Source: an uncultured Pseudomonadales bacterium (GTDB lineage Bacteria; Pseudomonadota; Gammaproteobacteria; Pseudomonadales; Azotimanducaceae). From it: a stretch of 62,830 bases of DNA. Shown here in pieces: positions 44,693-53,837 of the stretch. The position numbers and the translations under genes are program-made. The stretch is taken from positions 1 through 62,830 of the forward strand of contig CAKZWF010000009.1 in NCBI GenBank assembly GCA_937921865.1, read 5' to 3'. Each line of letters opens with the position of its first letter. Position 1 is the first letter of the stretch. Under the pieces are notes generated by a model. It was given only the letters and a program-made list of their open reading frames with translations, searched no databases and was not told the DNA's origin.

Positions 44693-45873
44693 CACGAACG
44701 TAGTACCAGTGAATTCAATAAGGTATCTCCCCACAGCACCAGCGCCAGATTCAGTAAGGCTGCCACTGTAGCCGCCATTATAAGGACAATGATGATTTCA
44801 GCAGCTATCAGGCTGGTGATTGCCCAGCGGGCCCCACCAAGGCGGGTCATGGTCAGCAATTCACCGCGCCGCAGCCGCAACGACAGCATGAATACCAGCA
44901 CGACCACGGCTGCCGTCGCAGCGGCGACCATGGCGATAGCGAACAGCACATAGCGCTGGACGGCAAAGACTGTCGCGAGCAGCTCATCCATTACTTTGAC
45001 GGGTTCAATCAGCTGCAGGGTTGGATGATCCAGGTAGCGTCCCTGGAGGAGGGTAGCCGATTTTCTGTCCACGGCGATCGGCAGCACCGCAGTCAACGGG
45101 TAGTCGCTCAGATCACCGTGGAAATGAAAGCTGTCGCGGTTGTCTGAGGTGATCTCGTTGTAGTTCACCAGTGATGCATTGGCGACAACCTGTTCATCAC
45201 TGGTCGTGAGCACGACGTTGGCAGCTGCTGTTTTGTTCAGGTCCTGATGGCCATGACCGAGCCCGTTGATGATCCAGGCGGTTTTCAGATCTACGAAGAT
45301 CGCCTGATCGTCATTGCTGTGGCTGGTGGCGAGCACGCCAACAATAGTCATCTTCAACGGATACACACCGGCAAGATCAAACAGTGTCTCTGGGGATGAA
45401 ATGACCGAGTCGCCAACACTCAGACCGAGTTCCTGAGCAACAGCGCCGCCGAGCACCGCCTCACCGAGCTCGACCAGTGGCCGGCCGTCGGCAATCTCCA
45501 GTCCGCGAAAAGTGAAGTAGTCCAGGCTGGTGCCGACGATTGCGTGTCCCCGGGCGCGATAGCGTATATACAGCGGGATAGCATCAACCAGCCCGGTCTC
45601 ATTGAGACGATCGAGCTCCAGGTAGTCGAGCTGACTCGGGTAGTCTTCAGAGAAATAGAGCGAATTCAATGCCAGTTCTACTGGGCTGCCTCGTGAACCC
45701 AGCAGTAGTGGTGTGGCGATGGCGCGAGCGGTCATGTCTTCGGCAGTGCGGTTGATCAACAGCTGCAATCCGGAGGGCAGAAACAGCACCAGACTGATAG
45801 CGCCGACCAGGACCGAAGTTTTGAACCGATGCCAGGTCAGGTAGCGCCAGGCCAGATAGAACACGCCTCTCAC
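44692..45873 (-). CDS. FtsX/MacB-type ABC transporter permease
   Basis: 393 residues from a GTG at 45873 whose codon overlaps the ATPase stop (GTGA). An N-terminal helix (TSVLVGAISLVLFLPSGLQLL) precedes a periplasmic MacB-like core domain (about 45-260), then three C-terminal helices (YVLFAIAMVAAATAAVVVLV onward). The arrangement matches type VII ABC systems (MacB, LolCE, FtsX), which transmit force across the membrane rather than import solutes through a channel. The periplasmic part has DLSDYPLTAVLPIAVDRKSA. Confidence 0.87.
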   Translation of the reverse strand: MRGVFYLAWRYLTWHRFKTSVLVGAISLVLFLPSGLQLLINRTAEDMTARAIATPLLLGSRGSPVELALNSLYFSEDYPSQLDYLELDRLNETGLVDAIPLYIRYRARGHAIVGTSLDYFTFRGLEIADGRPLVELGEAVLGGAVAQELGLSVGDSVISSPETLFDLAGVYPLKMTIVGVLATSHSNDDQAIFVDLKTAWIINGLGHGHQDLNKTAAANVVLTTSDEQVVANASLVNYNEITSDNRDSFHFHGDLSDYPLTAVLPIAVDRKSATLLQGRYLDHPTLQLIEPVKVMDELLATVFAVQRYVLFAIAMVAAATAAVVVLVFMLSLRLRRGELLTMTRLGGARWAITSLIAAEIIIVLIMAATVAALLNLALVLWGDTLLNSLVLRS

Positions 45874-46538
45874 GCGGAGTTTGCCTGGTTTACGCTGGCA
45901 AAATCCAGGACCCGATCGAAGCTACTGAGGAAGCTCTGGTCGTGGGTGACGGTGACCAGGGTAGCGCTATGCTCTGTTGCGTAGCTCTGTAACAGTTCCA
46001 GCACGATGTGTTTGTTTCCCGGATCGAGATTGCCAGTGGGCTCATCAGCCAGCAGCAGTTTTGGCTCCAGCAGCAGAGCCCGGCTGACAGCGACGCGCTG
46101 ACGTTCTCCCTGTGATAGCTGTGCAGGGTGTCGGTCGAGTTTGTCCTGCATACCGACAAAGCCTGCCAGATCTTTCGCCCGCGCCTGGTATTCCGGCGTC
46201 AGCTGTTTGTTCGCGCCGATTCGCAGTGGCAGCAGAATGTTGTCTAAAACCGTCAGGTAGTCGAGCAGCTCAAAGGTCTGGAACACCAGGCCGATCTGTT
46301 CGATTCGATACTCTCTTCTAGCGGAGTCGGTCAGTTGGGAGATTTGTGTGTCATCGATTGTGACGCTGCCGTGCTCGGCGATGTCGACACCGGCGATCAG
46401 ATTCAGCAAGGTAGTTTTTCCGCTGCCGCTGGGACCGATAACCGCGACTCGCTCTGCAGCTCCGATGACGAGTTCTTCAATCTCCAGCCGAAACATGCTG
46501 TCCGGATAGCTGAAGCGAAGGTTGTCGATACGGATCAT
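45870..46538 (-). CDS. LolD/MacB-type ABC transporter ATPase
   Basis: 222 residues from the ATG at 46538 (a TTG 27 bases upstream is possible). Walker A GPSGSGKTT, Q-loop LVFQTFELLDYLTV, signature LSQGERQRVAVSRAL, and Walker B LLLADEPTGNLD are complete. The TGNLD ending is the LolD/MacB/FtsE type. It powers the FtsX-type permease encoded next, and begins the three-gene operon. The 78-base spacer to the divergent 579-residue gene likely holds both promoters. Confidence 0.93.
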   Translation of the reverse strand: MIRIDNLRFSYPDSMFRLEIEELVIGAAERVAVIGPSGSGKTTLLNLIAGVDIAEHGSVTIDDTQISQLTDSARREYRIEQIGLVFQTFELLDYLTVLDNILLPLRIGANKQLTPEYQARAKDLAGFVGMQDKLDRHPAQLSQGERQRVAVSRALLLEPKLLLADEPTGNLDPGNKHIVLELLQSYATEHSATLVTVTHDQSFLSSFDRVLDFASVNQANSA

Positions 46539-46616
46539 AAGTTTGAGTTTATGGAAATTTCGCAACGTTTGCAGGTTTGAAGGTAGATCAATCAGCCACT
46601 CTGTTATCCTTTACCG

Positions 46617-48356
46617 ATGAGCTATATCTGCAACTGTAAATCATTAGTCGGCGTCATCATTTTAGGCGTGGTGCACCTCCTCGTTCCGGTATCCGGCTGG
46701 TCTGACGCGATCATACGGACACAGGCCATGCAGGCTGGCGCGATTGCGCAGTACTTTGTTGATGAGTCGGGTATTCGACTTGAGCTGGAAATTGGCTTAA
46801 CGGAACTTGAGAGCTTCCAGAACCTGTTACCGGATGAGCTCTATACAGAGATGACCGGCGAGGTTCGACCTCTGGCAGAGCGCCTGGTTGAACTGCTCGA
46901 GAACGATCTCTACGTGATCGCCGATGAAAAGCCGCTCGGCGGCCAGCTGCAGATGATTGAACCGCGCGAACGGATCCGCCGCGATCCGATCAGCGGCGAA
47001 CCGCTGCCACTCGGGGAGGGTGAAGAGCCAGAGCTGGTCATATTTGCGCAGATCATCTTTCCATTCGAAACGCCACCCGCTGCGTTGACGTTTGGCAAAC
47101 GCGTGCCAGCGAACCTGGGTTTTGTGCTCTATCACAGTGGTGTAGCGGTCAATGATTTCCGCTATCTTGGAGCCGGCCAAAGAGTAGTATTCGATTGGGA
47201 AGATCCCTGGTATACAAGCTTTGAAAGCCGGACGCTGCGCCGGACCTACTATGCGCCGATGAGCGGGTTTCTTTATATCGAGCCGTATGAAGTCCGCAAA
47301 GAGATCATTATTCGGCCTAAGGATCTGCAACACTGGGTCGATTTGGGACTTGAAGGCCGCAAGACAATCCCGGTGGAGATGCAGGCTGAACTGAAACGCC
47401 GCGTCGGCGAATTTCTCCGCGAGCATCAGCCGGTCACGATTGATGGTCAGGCAGTTGAACCTGAACTCGCCCGCATCAATTTTTTAGAGCGTACTTTGAC
47501 TGCCAGTCGAGTCATTGATCCACCTGAAGATCTTGATATTAATTCAGCCACGCTGGGGGCGATCTTCGTTTATCCCACAGTGGAGCCATTGCCGCAGGCC
47601 GTCGACATGTTATGGGATCTGTTCACAGCAAAGATCCCCGCTGTGCCGGTAGCCAGTGTTGATCAGGCCGGTGCACTGCCGACACTGCTCGAACCCGATT
47701 ATGCCCGTCTGGAGTGGCAGAATTTTCTGCGCTTTCCGGAATTGCCCACTCTGAAAGCAGTGCTGGCACCGCCAACATTGCTGGAAAAGGCAGCTGGCTA
47801 TTTGAGTTGGGTTTTTCTTGCTCTGGCGCTGCTGCTGGGCTGGCGGGCGTGGTCCGCGCGGAGGGGGCAAGCTAATGCCGGGAGAAGCGCTGGGCTGGCA
47901 GTGTCGCTGCTCACCATAGCGGGAATCAGTTTCTGGATGGCTCCAGTCGGTTTGTCCCAGGATTACGCCAGGGACGTTGTCGGCAATCTGCTCCACAACG
48001 TCTACAGAGCCTTCGATTTTCGTGCGGAAGCTGATGTCTATGACGTATTGACTCAGAGTGTCAGCGGGGACCTGCTCACTGATATCTACTTGGAAACCCG
48101 TCGTGGTCTGGTGCTGGAAAATCAGGGTGGTGCCAGAGCCAAGGTTAAGGAAATCGAGCTGGTCGACCTCGACGCACGGGATGGAGAGGATGGCGGCATG
48201 CTCGCCAGCGTTACCTGGGAAGTAGGCGGTAGCGTTGGCCATTGGGGGCATCTGCACGAGCGCCGCAACCGCTACCAGGCAGAACTCGACGTTCGTCCGG
48301 TGGACGGTCAGTGGAAGCTGGTGTCTATGGAGGTTCTGGAGGAAGAGCGGCTCTAG
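46617..48356 (+). CDS. Membrane protein of unknown function with periplasmic N- and C-terminal domains
   Basis: 579 residues. A signal-like N-terminus (SLVGVIILGVVHLLVPVSG) is followed by about 360 residues of beta-rich periplasmic sequence (DEPELVIFAQIIFPF-type strands, e.g. RVPANLGFVLYHSGVAVNDF). Two membrane helices follow near 398-415 (LSWVFLALALLLGWRAW) and 426-445 (GLAVSLLTIAGISFWM). A C-terminal domain (about 455-579, NLLHNVYRAFDFRAEADVYD ... HWGHLHERRNRYQAELDVRP) resembles SnoaL/NTF2-like folds, with paired histidines HWGHLH. I do not recognise the family. It is divergent from the zinc-type ABC operon and may belong with it. Confidence 0.72.
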   Translation: MSYICNCKSLVGVIILGVVHLLVPVSGWSDAIIRTQAMQAGAIAQYFVDESGIRLELEIGLTELESFQNLLPDELYTEMTGEVRPLAERLVELLENDLYVIADEKPLGGQLQMIEPRERIRRDPISGEPLPLGEGEEPELVIFAQIIFPFETPPAALTFGKRVPANLGFVLYHSGVAVNDFRYLGAGQRVVFDWEDPWYTSFESRTLRRTYYAPMSGFLYIEPYEVRKEIIIRPKDLQHWVDLGLEGRKTIPVEMQAELKRRVGEFLREHQPVTIDGQAVEPELARINFLERTLTASRVIDPPEDLDINSATLGAIFVYPTVEPLPQAVDMLWDLFTAKIPAVPVASVDQAGALPTLLEPDYARLEWQNFLRFPELPTLKAVLAPPTLLEKAAGYLSWVFLALALLLGWRAWSARRGQANAGRSAGLAVSLLTIAGISFWMAPVGLSQDYARDVVGNLLHNVYRAFDFRAEADVYDVLTQSVSGDLLTDIYLETRRGLVLENQGGARAKVKEIELVDLDARDGEDGGMLASVTWEVGGSVGHWGHLHERRNRYQAELDVRPVDGQWKLVSMEVLEEERL

Positions 48357-48381
48357 GACTCACTCTCTGGTGTCTCTGGAT

Positions 48382-48397
48382 TGGCTACGACTAGCCA
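48382..48397. terminator. Hairpin in the convergent gap before the luciferase-like gene end
   Basis: TGGCTA and TAGCCA pair around the 4-base loop CGAC, overlapping the stop codon of the flavin oxidoreductase gene. The gap between the two convergent genes is only 34 bases. No T run is present, so intrinsic termination is doubtful. Confidence 0.3.
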
Positions 48398-49398
48398 TTC
48401 ACCTGTGCTTTCAGCTGCGGCACAACTTCTTTGAACAGTCGTTCCAGGCTGGGTGCCATCTGCTCTGCGCGCAGACCAGGCGGCACAGCCATACTAACAA
48501 TATCGGTGATGCCAAAAGTTTCGATGAAGCTCGTCAGCTCTTCGACACAATGATCAACGTCTCCAACAACCCATGTCTGTGGTATGGGTTCACCGCGTTC
48601 ACCAAAGCCTTCACCACTTTCTTTGAAGAAGCGGTTGTACAATTCCATGCGGTATTTTTCTGCGGCACGGACCACCGGCCAGTCAGTGTTGCGATCGTCT
48701 GTCACCAGAATGCTGCGGATGATGCCGACTCGTTTGTCCTGAGGTTTGCGGCCGCTTGCTTCTAGCGCGTTGACCCAGGGATCATATGAGCGGGTTTTCA
48801 ATCCCTGGGGCAGAAAGTTAGTGTCGTATTTGGCCGCGCGTAGCGCACCCGCTTCTGACATGGCAGCGATCCACAGTGGTGGACCCCCAGGCTGTACGTA
48901 GCCAGGAGTGATGATCACGTCATCAAAGTGCCAGCGCTTGCCGTGGTAGCTGAATTGTTTGCCACTGAAGCATTCTTTCAGAACTTCGATACCCTCGTTC
49001 ATCAACGACAGCCGATTTTTCACCGGCAGACCAAACCCTTTGAATTCATGGGGGGCGTAACCCATACCCAGCCCAAGCTCGACCCGGCCATTGGATATGT
49101 TGTCCAGCACGGCCAGATCTTCGGCAAGTCGAATGGGGTGATTAAAAGGCATCAGGCAGATGTCCGTGCCGAAGCGAACCCGGGAGGTAAGCGCTGCCAT
49201 GGCCCCGGCGATGGGCGTCCAACTGGGCAGGTAGCCATCGTCAACAAAATGGTGTTCGGTAAACCACACCAGATCTGCGCCTATCTGATCCAGCCATTTC
49301 ACCTGTTCCAGTATCTCCGCATACAGCATCTGATCTGTTACACCTGAATCCGGTGGATTGCGGAAATCGTAGCTGACGCCAATTCTTAACTCTGGCAT
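48391..49398 (-). CDS. Luciferase-like (LLM class) flavin-dependent oxidoreductase
   Basis: 335 residues behind the strong ribosome site GGGGGAGAG. The bacterial luciferase fold is indicated by WLDQIGADLVWFTEHHFVDD, RFGTDICLMPFNHPIRLAED, VELGLGMGYAPHEFKGFG and ERYRL-type C-terminus. Members use FMN or coenzyme F420 to oxidise small organics. The FNHPIRLAED phrase is typical of FMN-using proteobacterial types. Substrate unknown; the MFS gene behind it on the same strand is 65 bases away. Confidence 0.88.
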   Translation of the reverse strand: MPELRIGVSYDFRNPPDSGVTDQMLYAEILEQVKWLDQIGADLVWFTEHHFVDDGYLPSWTPIAGAMAALTSRVRFGTDICLMPFNHPIRLAEDLAVLDNISNGRVELGLGMGYAPHEFKGFGLPVKNRLSLMNEGIEVLKECFSGKQFSYHGKRWHFDDVIITPGYVQPGGPPLWIAAMSEAGALRAAKYDTNFLPQGLKTRSYDPWVNALEASGRKPQDKRVGIIRSILVTDDRNTDWPVVRAAEKYRMELYNRFFKESGEGFGERGEPIPQTWVVGDVDHCVEELTSFIETFGITDIVSMAVPPGLRAEQMAPSLERLFKEVVPQLKAQVNG

Positions 49399-49463
49399 TT
49401 CTCTCCCCCTTGGTTTCTCGATAGGCGATTGTCGGTATTCTATCCCGGCCGCAGATCGGCGGT

Positions 49464-50705
49464 TCAGTCGTTTGTCATCGTCCGGACATCACGAACACAC
49501 AGGGTAATCAGGGTAGGGACGATAACGGTCAGTGCCGCAATGATCAGCGTGGTTCGATAGCCCACCGTCTCGAACAGAATACCACCGATGACAATGCCCA
49601 GCGGCGCCAGCACAATTGACCCCAGATGGTCGTAAGCGCTGACTCGGGACAGCATATGGCCGGGCACCCGCTGCTGCAGGGTGGTGTACCAGATGACCGC
49701 GAATATCTGACCGGCAAAGCCGCTGACAAAGGCGGCTGTAGCAATCACAAATACCGGTAGCGGCACGGCCAGAGTGAGATCCACACCGGCGAAGAAGAGC
49801 ACCAGACAGGTGGCAAATCGCATCGGATACTTTGGCCGGATGCGCATGGCGATGACGCCACCCATCAGCGTGCCCAATCCGAATCCAGACGCGATAAACC
49901 CCCAGGAAACTGCGCCGCCCAGCTGCTCTCTTGCAACCGCAGGGCCGATCAACCCGAATACGGCTTCGCCAGCGGCAACAATAAGCGAAAACTGGATGAC
50001 GATGACCCACAGCCAGGTGTGTGAGGTAAATTCCCGCCAGCCCAGGCGCAGGTCTTCGAATACGGAAGCCGGCTCCAGCGAGATCTGTTGTTTGGGGCGT
50101 AGAGTGAATACCAGTGCAGCAGACAGGCCAAACGAGACAGCATCGACCAGCAGCGTCCAGCCGGCACCGATGGTTGCCACCAGAATGCCTCCGAGCGCTG
50201 CACCACCGGCTATCGCGCCGTTTCTGGCGGTGCCAAGCAGGGCGTTGGTAGCCTGCAGGTCTTTGGTTTCGACGAGCTGAATGATCAGGCCGGTGGCGGC
50301 GGGAGCATGAAATGCCATGGCGATGCCGTTGATGAGCATGAAGGCGGTCAGCCATGGAATTGTTGCGGTACCTGACAGGAATAAGAACGCCAGAGCCGAC
50401 TGCGCGGCCATCGCCAGCAGCTCTGAGCTGTAGATCACTCGCTTTCGTGAGGTTCGGTCGGCAACCACACCACCGACCAGCAGGATCAGGATGGAGGCCA
50501 GCGTAGGAGCAGCGATAACAATGGCTGCGTCGGCGGTTGATCCGGTGAGTTCCAGAACACCGAAGGCAATGGCAATGGGTGCCATTGCGGTACCGGTATA
50601 GCTGACCAGATAGGCGAAGAACATCTTGGCGACGTTCGGGTTTTTTAACAGGCTGAATCCGGCTGCGAAACTTGGATCGGCGGGAGAGCCAGGCTGGTCA
50701 GCCAC
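49464..50705 (-). CDS. MFS transporter (EntS-like exporter group)
   Basis: 413 residues, about twelve membrane helices. The loop 2-3 signature GGVVADRTSRKRVIYSSELL is of the MFS_3/EntS type, and VPGHMLSRVSAYDHLGS in the second half is characteristic of the same group. The N-terminal start LLKNPNVAKMFFAYLVSYTG also matches. This group exports siderophores, antibiotics or other small molecules. No siderophore genes are near. The start at 50705 has no strong ribosome site but fits the family length. Confidence 0.88.
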   Translation of the reverse strand: MADQPGSPADPSFAAGFSLLKNPNVAKMFFAYLVSYTGTAMAPIAIAFGVLELTGSTADAAIVIAAPTLASILILLVGGVVADRTSRKRVIYSSELLAMAAQSALAFLFLSGTATIPWLTAFMLINGIAMAFHAPAATGLIIQLVETKDLQATNALLGTARNGAIAGGAALGGILVATIGAGWTLLVDAVSFGLSAALVFTLRPKQQISLEPASVFEDLRLGWREFTSHTWLWVIVIQFSLIVAAGEAVFGLIGPAVAREQLGGAVSWGFIASGFGLGTLMGGVIAMRIRPKYPMRFATCLVLFFAGVDLTLAVPLPVFVIATAAFVSGFAGQIFAVIWYTTLQQRVPGHMLSRVSAYDHLGSIVLAPLGIVIGGILFETVGYRTTLIIAALTVIVPTLITLCVRDVRTMTND

Positions 50706-50770
50706 GCTGATGTGCAGCTAAGAGCAGGCGTGCGGTCTGTAATCGCGGGCAGAGAGGTGAAGCCTGGAGC

Positions 50771-51391
50771 TCACCAGTCGAGGTCATCTGGCACCTGGAA
50801 CTTCGCGTAGTAGTCGTCGTCAGGGCCTGTTTCTTTTTGTTCGTTGCTGTGAGCGGCAATCACACACTTAGGATTTTTTTCGCTCAATTTGTCGGCAATT
50901 TCGCGCGCCACCAGATGATAGCGGCCATCGTTGTTGACGATAGCCAGCGTTCCGGCGCTGAGCTGCTCAACTTGAGCTTTGGGAACATAAATTCGTTTGA
51001 TCTTTTTGCCGTGAAGGAAATTATAAGGAGCATCATCTTCCTTGGTTTCTTTTGCGCGCTGATCGTTCTGCAGGATGATCTGTTTGATCTCTGCGCGCAG
51101 CGCCTTGGCAGCCGCTTTTTCGTTGCGGACACTGGCCAGGGCTCGATCCTTTTCCAGTTTCTGTGCGTTCAGCTGCGCAGCTCGAGTGCGCGCTTTGGCC
51201 TGGGCGGACTGTCCGGCAGGTTTATTGCGACCTTTTTTACTGCCGCCTTTGGCTGCATCGGAACCGGCTGTCTTGTCCTGCGCCGGGCGACTGGTACGCT
51301 TTTCGGCTTCGGCCTGGCGTTCGGCTTTTTTGGCCTGATTAGCGGTTGCCAGTCCGGCTTTGACCAGCTGATCACGTAAGCTCTCCGCCAT
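50771..51391 (-). CDS. DUF2058 (YaiL-type) protein
   Basis: 206 residues. The N-terminus MAESLRDQLVKAGLATANQA and the C-terminal PYNFLHGKKIKRIYVPKAQV and YHLVAREIADKL define DUF2058, a family mostly found in Gammaproteobacteria. The central third is a charged, low-complexity coil rich in Lys, Arg, Ala and Gln, which suggests nucleic-acid contact. E. coli YaiL has been described as nucleoprotein- or polynucleotide-associated; its function is not clear. The gene is alone. Confidence 0.9.
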   Translation of the reverse strand: MAESLRDQLVKAGLATANQAKKAERQAEAEKRTSRPAQDKTAGSDAAKGGSKKGRNKPAGQSAQAKARTRAAQLNAQKLEKDRALASVRNEKAAAKALRAEIKQIILQNDQRAKETKEDDAPYNFLHGKKIKRIYVPKAQVEQLSAGTLAIVNNDGRYHLVAREIADKLSEKNPKCVIAAHSNEQKETGPDDDYYAKFQVPDDLDW

Positions 51392-51611
51392 GTTCTTTTC
51401 GACCCTGTTTACGATTACTTGCTGCGGGTGCAGTTCGGAGCAAGGGTTTTACTATCGTCGGCGCTTTCGTTCAAGACGTGATTGTTGGCAGTGGCCGTGC
51501 TTGGTGCCCCGGTACGGATGCTATCCAAAGAAACTCAGTGAGCTGAAGCCGTCCCAAGCAGTGTGATAGCCTCCTGATGTGGCGATGTTCAGCGCCGGAC
51601 AGGGGGATTCA

Positions 51612-52850
51612 ATGCATATCAAAATGCCGAAAAATGGGAGTCGCTGGGAGGATTTGAAGCCTCAGATGCTGGAGCGTGGCGGCGCGGACGCGAACTGGCG
51701 GGAAGGCAAAACGGCCGTCTATGTCTTCAATGCCGGTGAAGACGTGGCCCGGGTCCAGAAAGAAGCCTACACGATGTACATGTCCGAAAATGGCCTCGGG
51801 CCACTGGCGTTTCCCAGTCTGAAGCAGATGGAAGACGAAGTGATCGGCATGGGCCTGTCTCTTCTTCATGCCCCTGAGGGTGCCAAGGGTACGATGACTT
51901 CCGGCGGCACAGACTCCATTGCCATGGCGGTGAAAACCGCACGGGATTTTGCCCGTGCCGAGCGTGGTGTATCAGGGCAGGGCAACATCGTCGCGCCGTA
52001 TTCGGCCCATCCGGCCTTCGACAAAGCTGCCAAGCTGATGGAGCTGGAGATTCGGCGGATCCCGGTTGGCAGTGATCTGCTCGCAGATGCTGCTGCTATG
52101 GCGGCTGCGACCGATGATCAGACCATCATGCTGGTTGGATCAGCACCCAGCTTTCCTTACGGTCTGATCGACGATATCGAGGCATTAAGCGACGTCGCCG
52201 TGGCTCGCAACCTCTGGCTGCACGTGGATGCCTGCGTTGGCGGTTACATCGCTCCATTTGTGCGAATGAATGGTGGCAACGTTCGAGCGTTTGATTTTGA
52301 GTTGCCGGGTGTGATGTCCATGTCGGCGGATCTGCACAAATACGGCTACTGCGCCAAAGGCGCATCCACCGTGCTCTATCGCAGTGAAGCGTTGCACAAC
52401 TATATGGTTTTTGACTGCAGTGACTGGCCCGGCGGCAGGATGGTGACCCCAACACTTGCCGGTACCCGTCCTGGCGGTGCAATCTCTGCCGCCTGGGCGG
52501 TGATGAATTTTCTTGGTGAGGAGGGCTACCGGGCCAAACATGCCGAGGTAACTGATGCGCGGAAGGCAATAGAAGAGGGTGTTAAAGCGCTGGGTTTTGA
52601 AGTGCTGGGCGAACCTCAGTTAGGCATCGTTGCGTTCAGCCATCCGACTGCCGATGTGTTTGCGGTCTATCGACAGATGTATCGCAAAGGCTGGTTTACC
52701 AGCCTGACAACACAGCCCAAAGCGCTGCATTTGATGCTGTCGCCCTTCCACAAACAGGTGACAGACACATACCTGAAAGATCTGAGTGACAGCCTGGCTG
52801 CAGCTCGAGAAGAAAAAACTGACGAAAAATTTGAGGCTCGATACAGCTGA
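51612..52850 (+). CDS. PLP-dependent decarboxylase / sphingosine-1-phosphate-lyase-like enzyme
   Basis: 412 residues from the ATG at 51612, behind AGGGGGATT. Group II decarboxylase/SPL motifs: GTMTSGGTDSIAMAVKTARD, cofactor aspartate in WLHVDACVGGYIAPF, and the PLP lysine in SADLHKYGYCAKG (near 243). The sequence order and the GLGPLAFPSLKQME N-terminus fit the S1P-lyase branch better than glutamate decarboxylase. Bacterial S1P lyases cleave phosphorylated long-chain amino alcohols. No sphingolipid synthesis genes (spt) are in the window, so the natural substrate is open. Confidence 0.85.
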   Translation: MHIKMPKNGSRWEDLKPQMLERGGADANWREGKTAVYVFNAGEDVARVQKEAYTMYMSENGLGPLAFPSLKQMEDEVIGMGLSLLHAPEGAKGTMTSGGTDSIAMAVKTARDFARAERGVSGQGNIVAPYSAHPAFDKAAKLMELEIRRIPVGSDLLADAAAMAAATDDQTIMLVGSAPSFPYGLIDDIEALSDVAVARNLWLHVDACVGGYIAPFVRMNGGNVRAFDFELPGVMSMSADLHKYGYCAKGASTVLYRSEALHNYMVFDCSDWPGGRMVTPTLAGTRPGGAISAAWAVMNFLGEEGYRAKHAEVTDARKAIEEGVKALGFEVLGEPQLGIVAFSHPTADVFAVYRQMYRKGWFTSLTTQPKALHLMLSPFHKQVTDTYLKDLSDSLAAAREEKTDEKFEARYS

Positions 52851-52891
52851 GTGAGCCCTCTGCAACAATACATCATTCACGGAGATCAACT

Positions 52892-53806
52892 TTGCGGCAG
52901 GTAATTCTGCTTATTGGCCTGCTTTTATTCAGTGGCTATGGCCACAGTGATGCACTACCCGAACAGACCCGAACGGCTTCGCTCTACAGCCGCGAACAAC
53001 CGGTCACCGTTGCCGAGCTGAATGGTATAGATATTGCCTATACCGAAGCAGGTGGTCCAAGTGCGCCTGCTGTGCTGATGGTCATGGGGCTGACCGCTTC
53101 ACATCGTTTGTGGGGGGAGGATGTGATCAACGGTCTGGTGGCTGCGGGTTATCGGGTCATCGTCTTTGATAACCGGGATACCGGAGATACCTCATTTGTC
53201 GACGAACTCGGCACGCCGGTGCTCTGGTGGGAACTGATCAAGAACGCAATCGGCTTTGACGTCAGTGCGCCTTATTCGTTGGGTGACATGGCTGCGGACG
53301 GTATAGCTGTCCTCGACCAGCTGAATATAGAGCAGGCCCATATTGTTGGTGCATCCATGGGCGGCATGATTGCTCAGGTCATTGCGGTCGAATACCCGGA
53401 ACGCACCCGATCTCTGGTTTCGATCATGTCCACAACCGGTGCACCTCACCTGCCGGAGGCGGATGAACAGGCGTCTGATGGTTTGTTGGGAATCGCAGAA
53501 AGCGAAGGCGATGCGGCTGCCCGGTTTCATGAAATGGGCATTTTTCCTGAAGCGATGCCTCGTCAGCTGATGGCCATCATCAGTGCTGGAGATCGCTCTG
53601 AACAGGTGGCGATGATTTCAGCGCCCACACTGGTGCTGCATGGGCAAGACGATACGCTGCTGCCGCCCGCACATGGTGAACACACTCACGAGATGATCAG
53701 TGGTTCCAAGCTGGTGATTTACGAAGGCATGGGCCACAACATGCCGGAACCGGTGGTTCCTGCGCTGGTAGAAGAAATGGTCGCTCACTTTGAGAGCGCT
53801 GACTGA
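52892..53806 (+). CDS. Exported alpha/beta hydrolase
   Basis: 304 residues from a TTG at 52892 chosen by the GGAG seven bases upstream. A signal peptide (VILLIGLLLFSGYGHSDA) is visible. The fold shows VLMVMGLTASHRLWGED, nucleophile Ser in GASMGGMIAQ (near 155), acid in LHGQDDTLLPP and His in GMGHNMPE. Family members of this type are esterases or lipases. It lies 41 bases after the PLP enzyme gene on the same strand and may be co-transcribed. Confidence 0.88.
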   Translation: MRQVILLIGLLLFSGYGHSDALPEQTRTASLYSREQPVTVAELNGIDIAYTEAGGPSAPAVLMVMGLTASHRLWGEDVINGLVAAGYRVIVFDNRDTGDTSFVDELGTPVLWWELIKNAIGFDVSAPYSLGDMAADGIAVLDQLNIEQAHIVGASMGGMIAQVIAVEYPERTRSLVSIMSTTGAPHLPEADEQASDGLLGIAESEGDAAARFHEMGIFPEAMPRQLMAIISAGDRSEQVAMISAPTLVLHGQDDTLLPPAHGEHTHEMISGSKLVIYEGMGHNMPEPVVPALVEEMVAHFESAD

Positions 53807-53837
53807 AACTCGCGCGCTGTATACCGGTTGCTGGTCG

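Noticed and set aside
46539..46616. Zur box between the zinc-type ABC operon and the 579-residue gene
   Set aside because: Only a half-like TGTTATC is present; no dyad matching the usual GTTAT-ATAAC pattern could be found.
49489..50355. Minus-strand 288-codon open frame
   Set aside because: It lies in another frame of the MFS gene; its composition (His, Arg, Cys rich) is that of a shadow frame.
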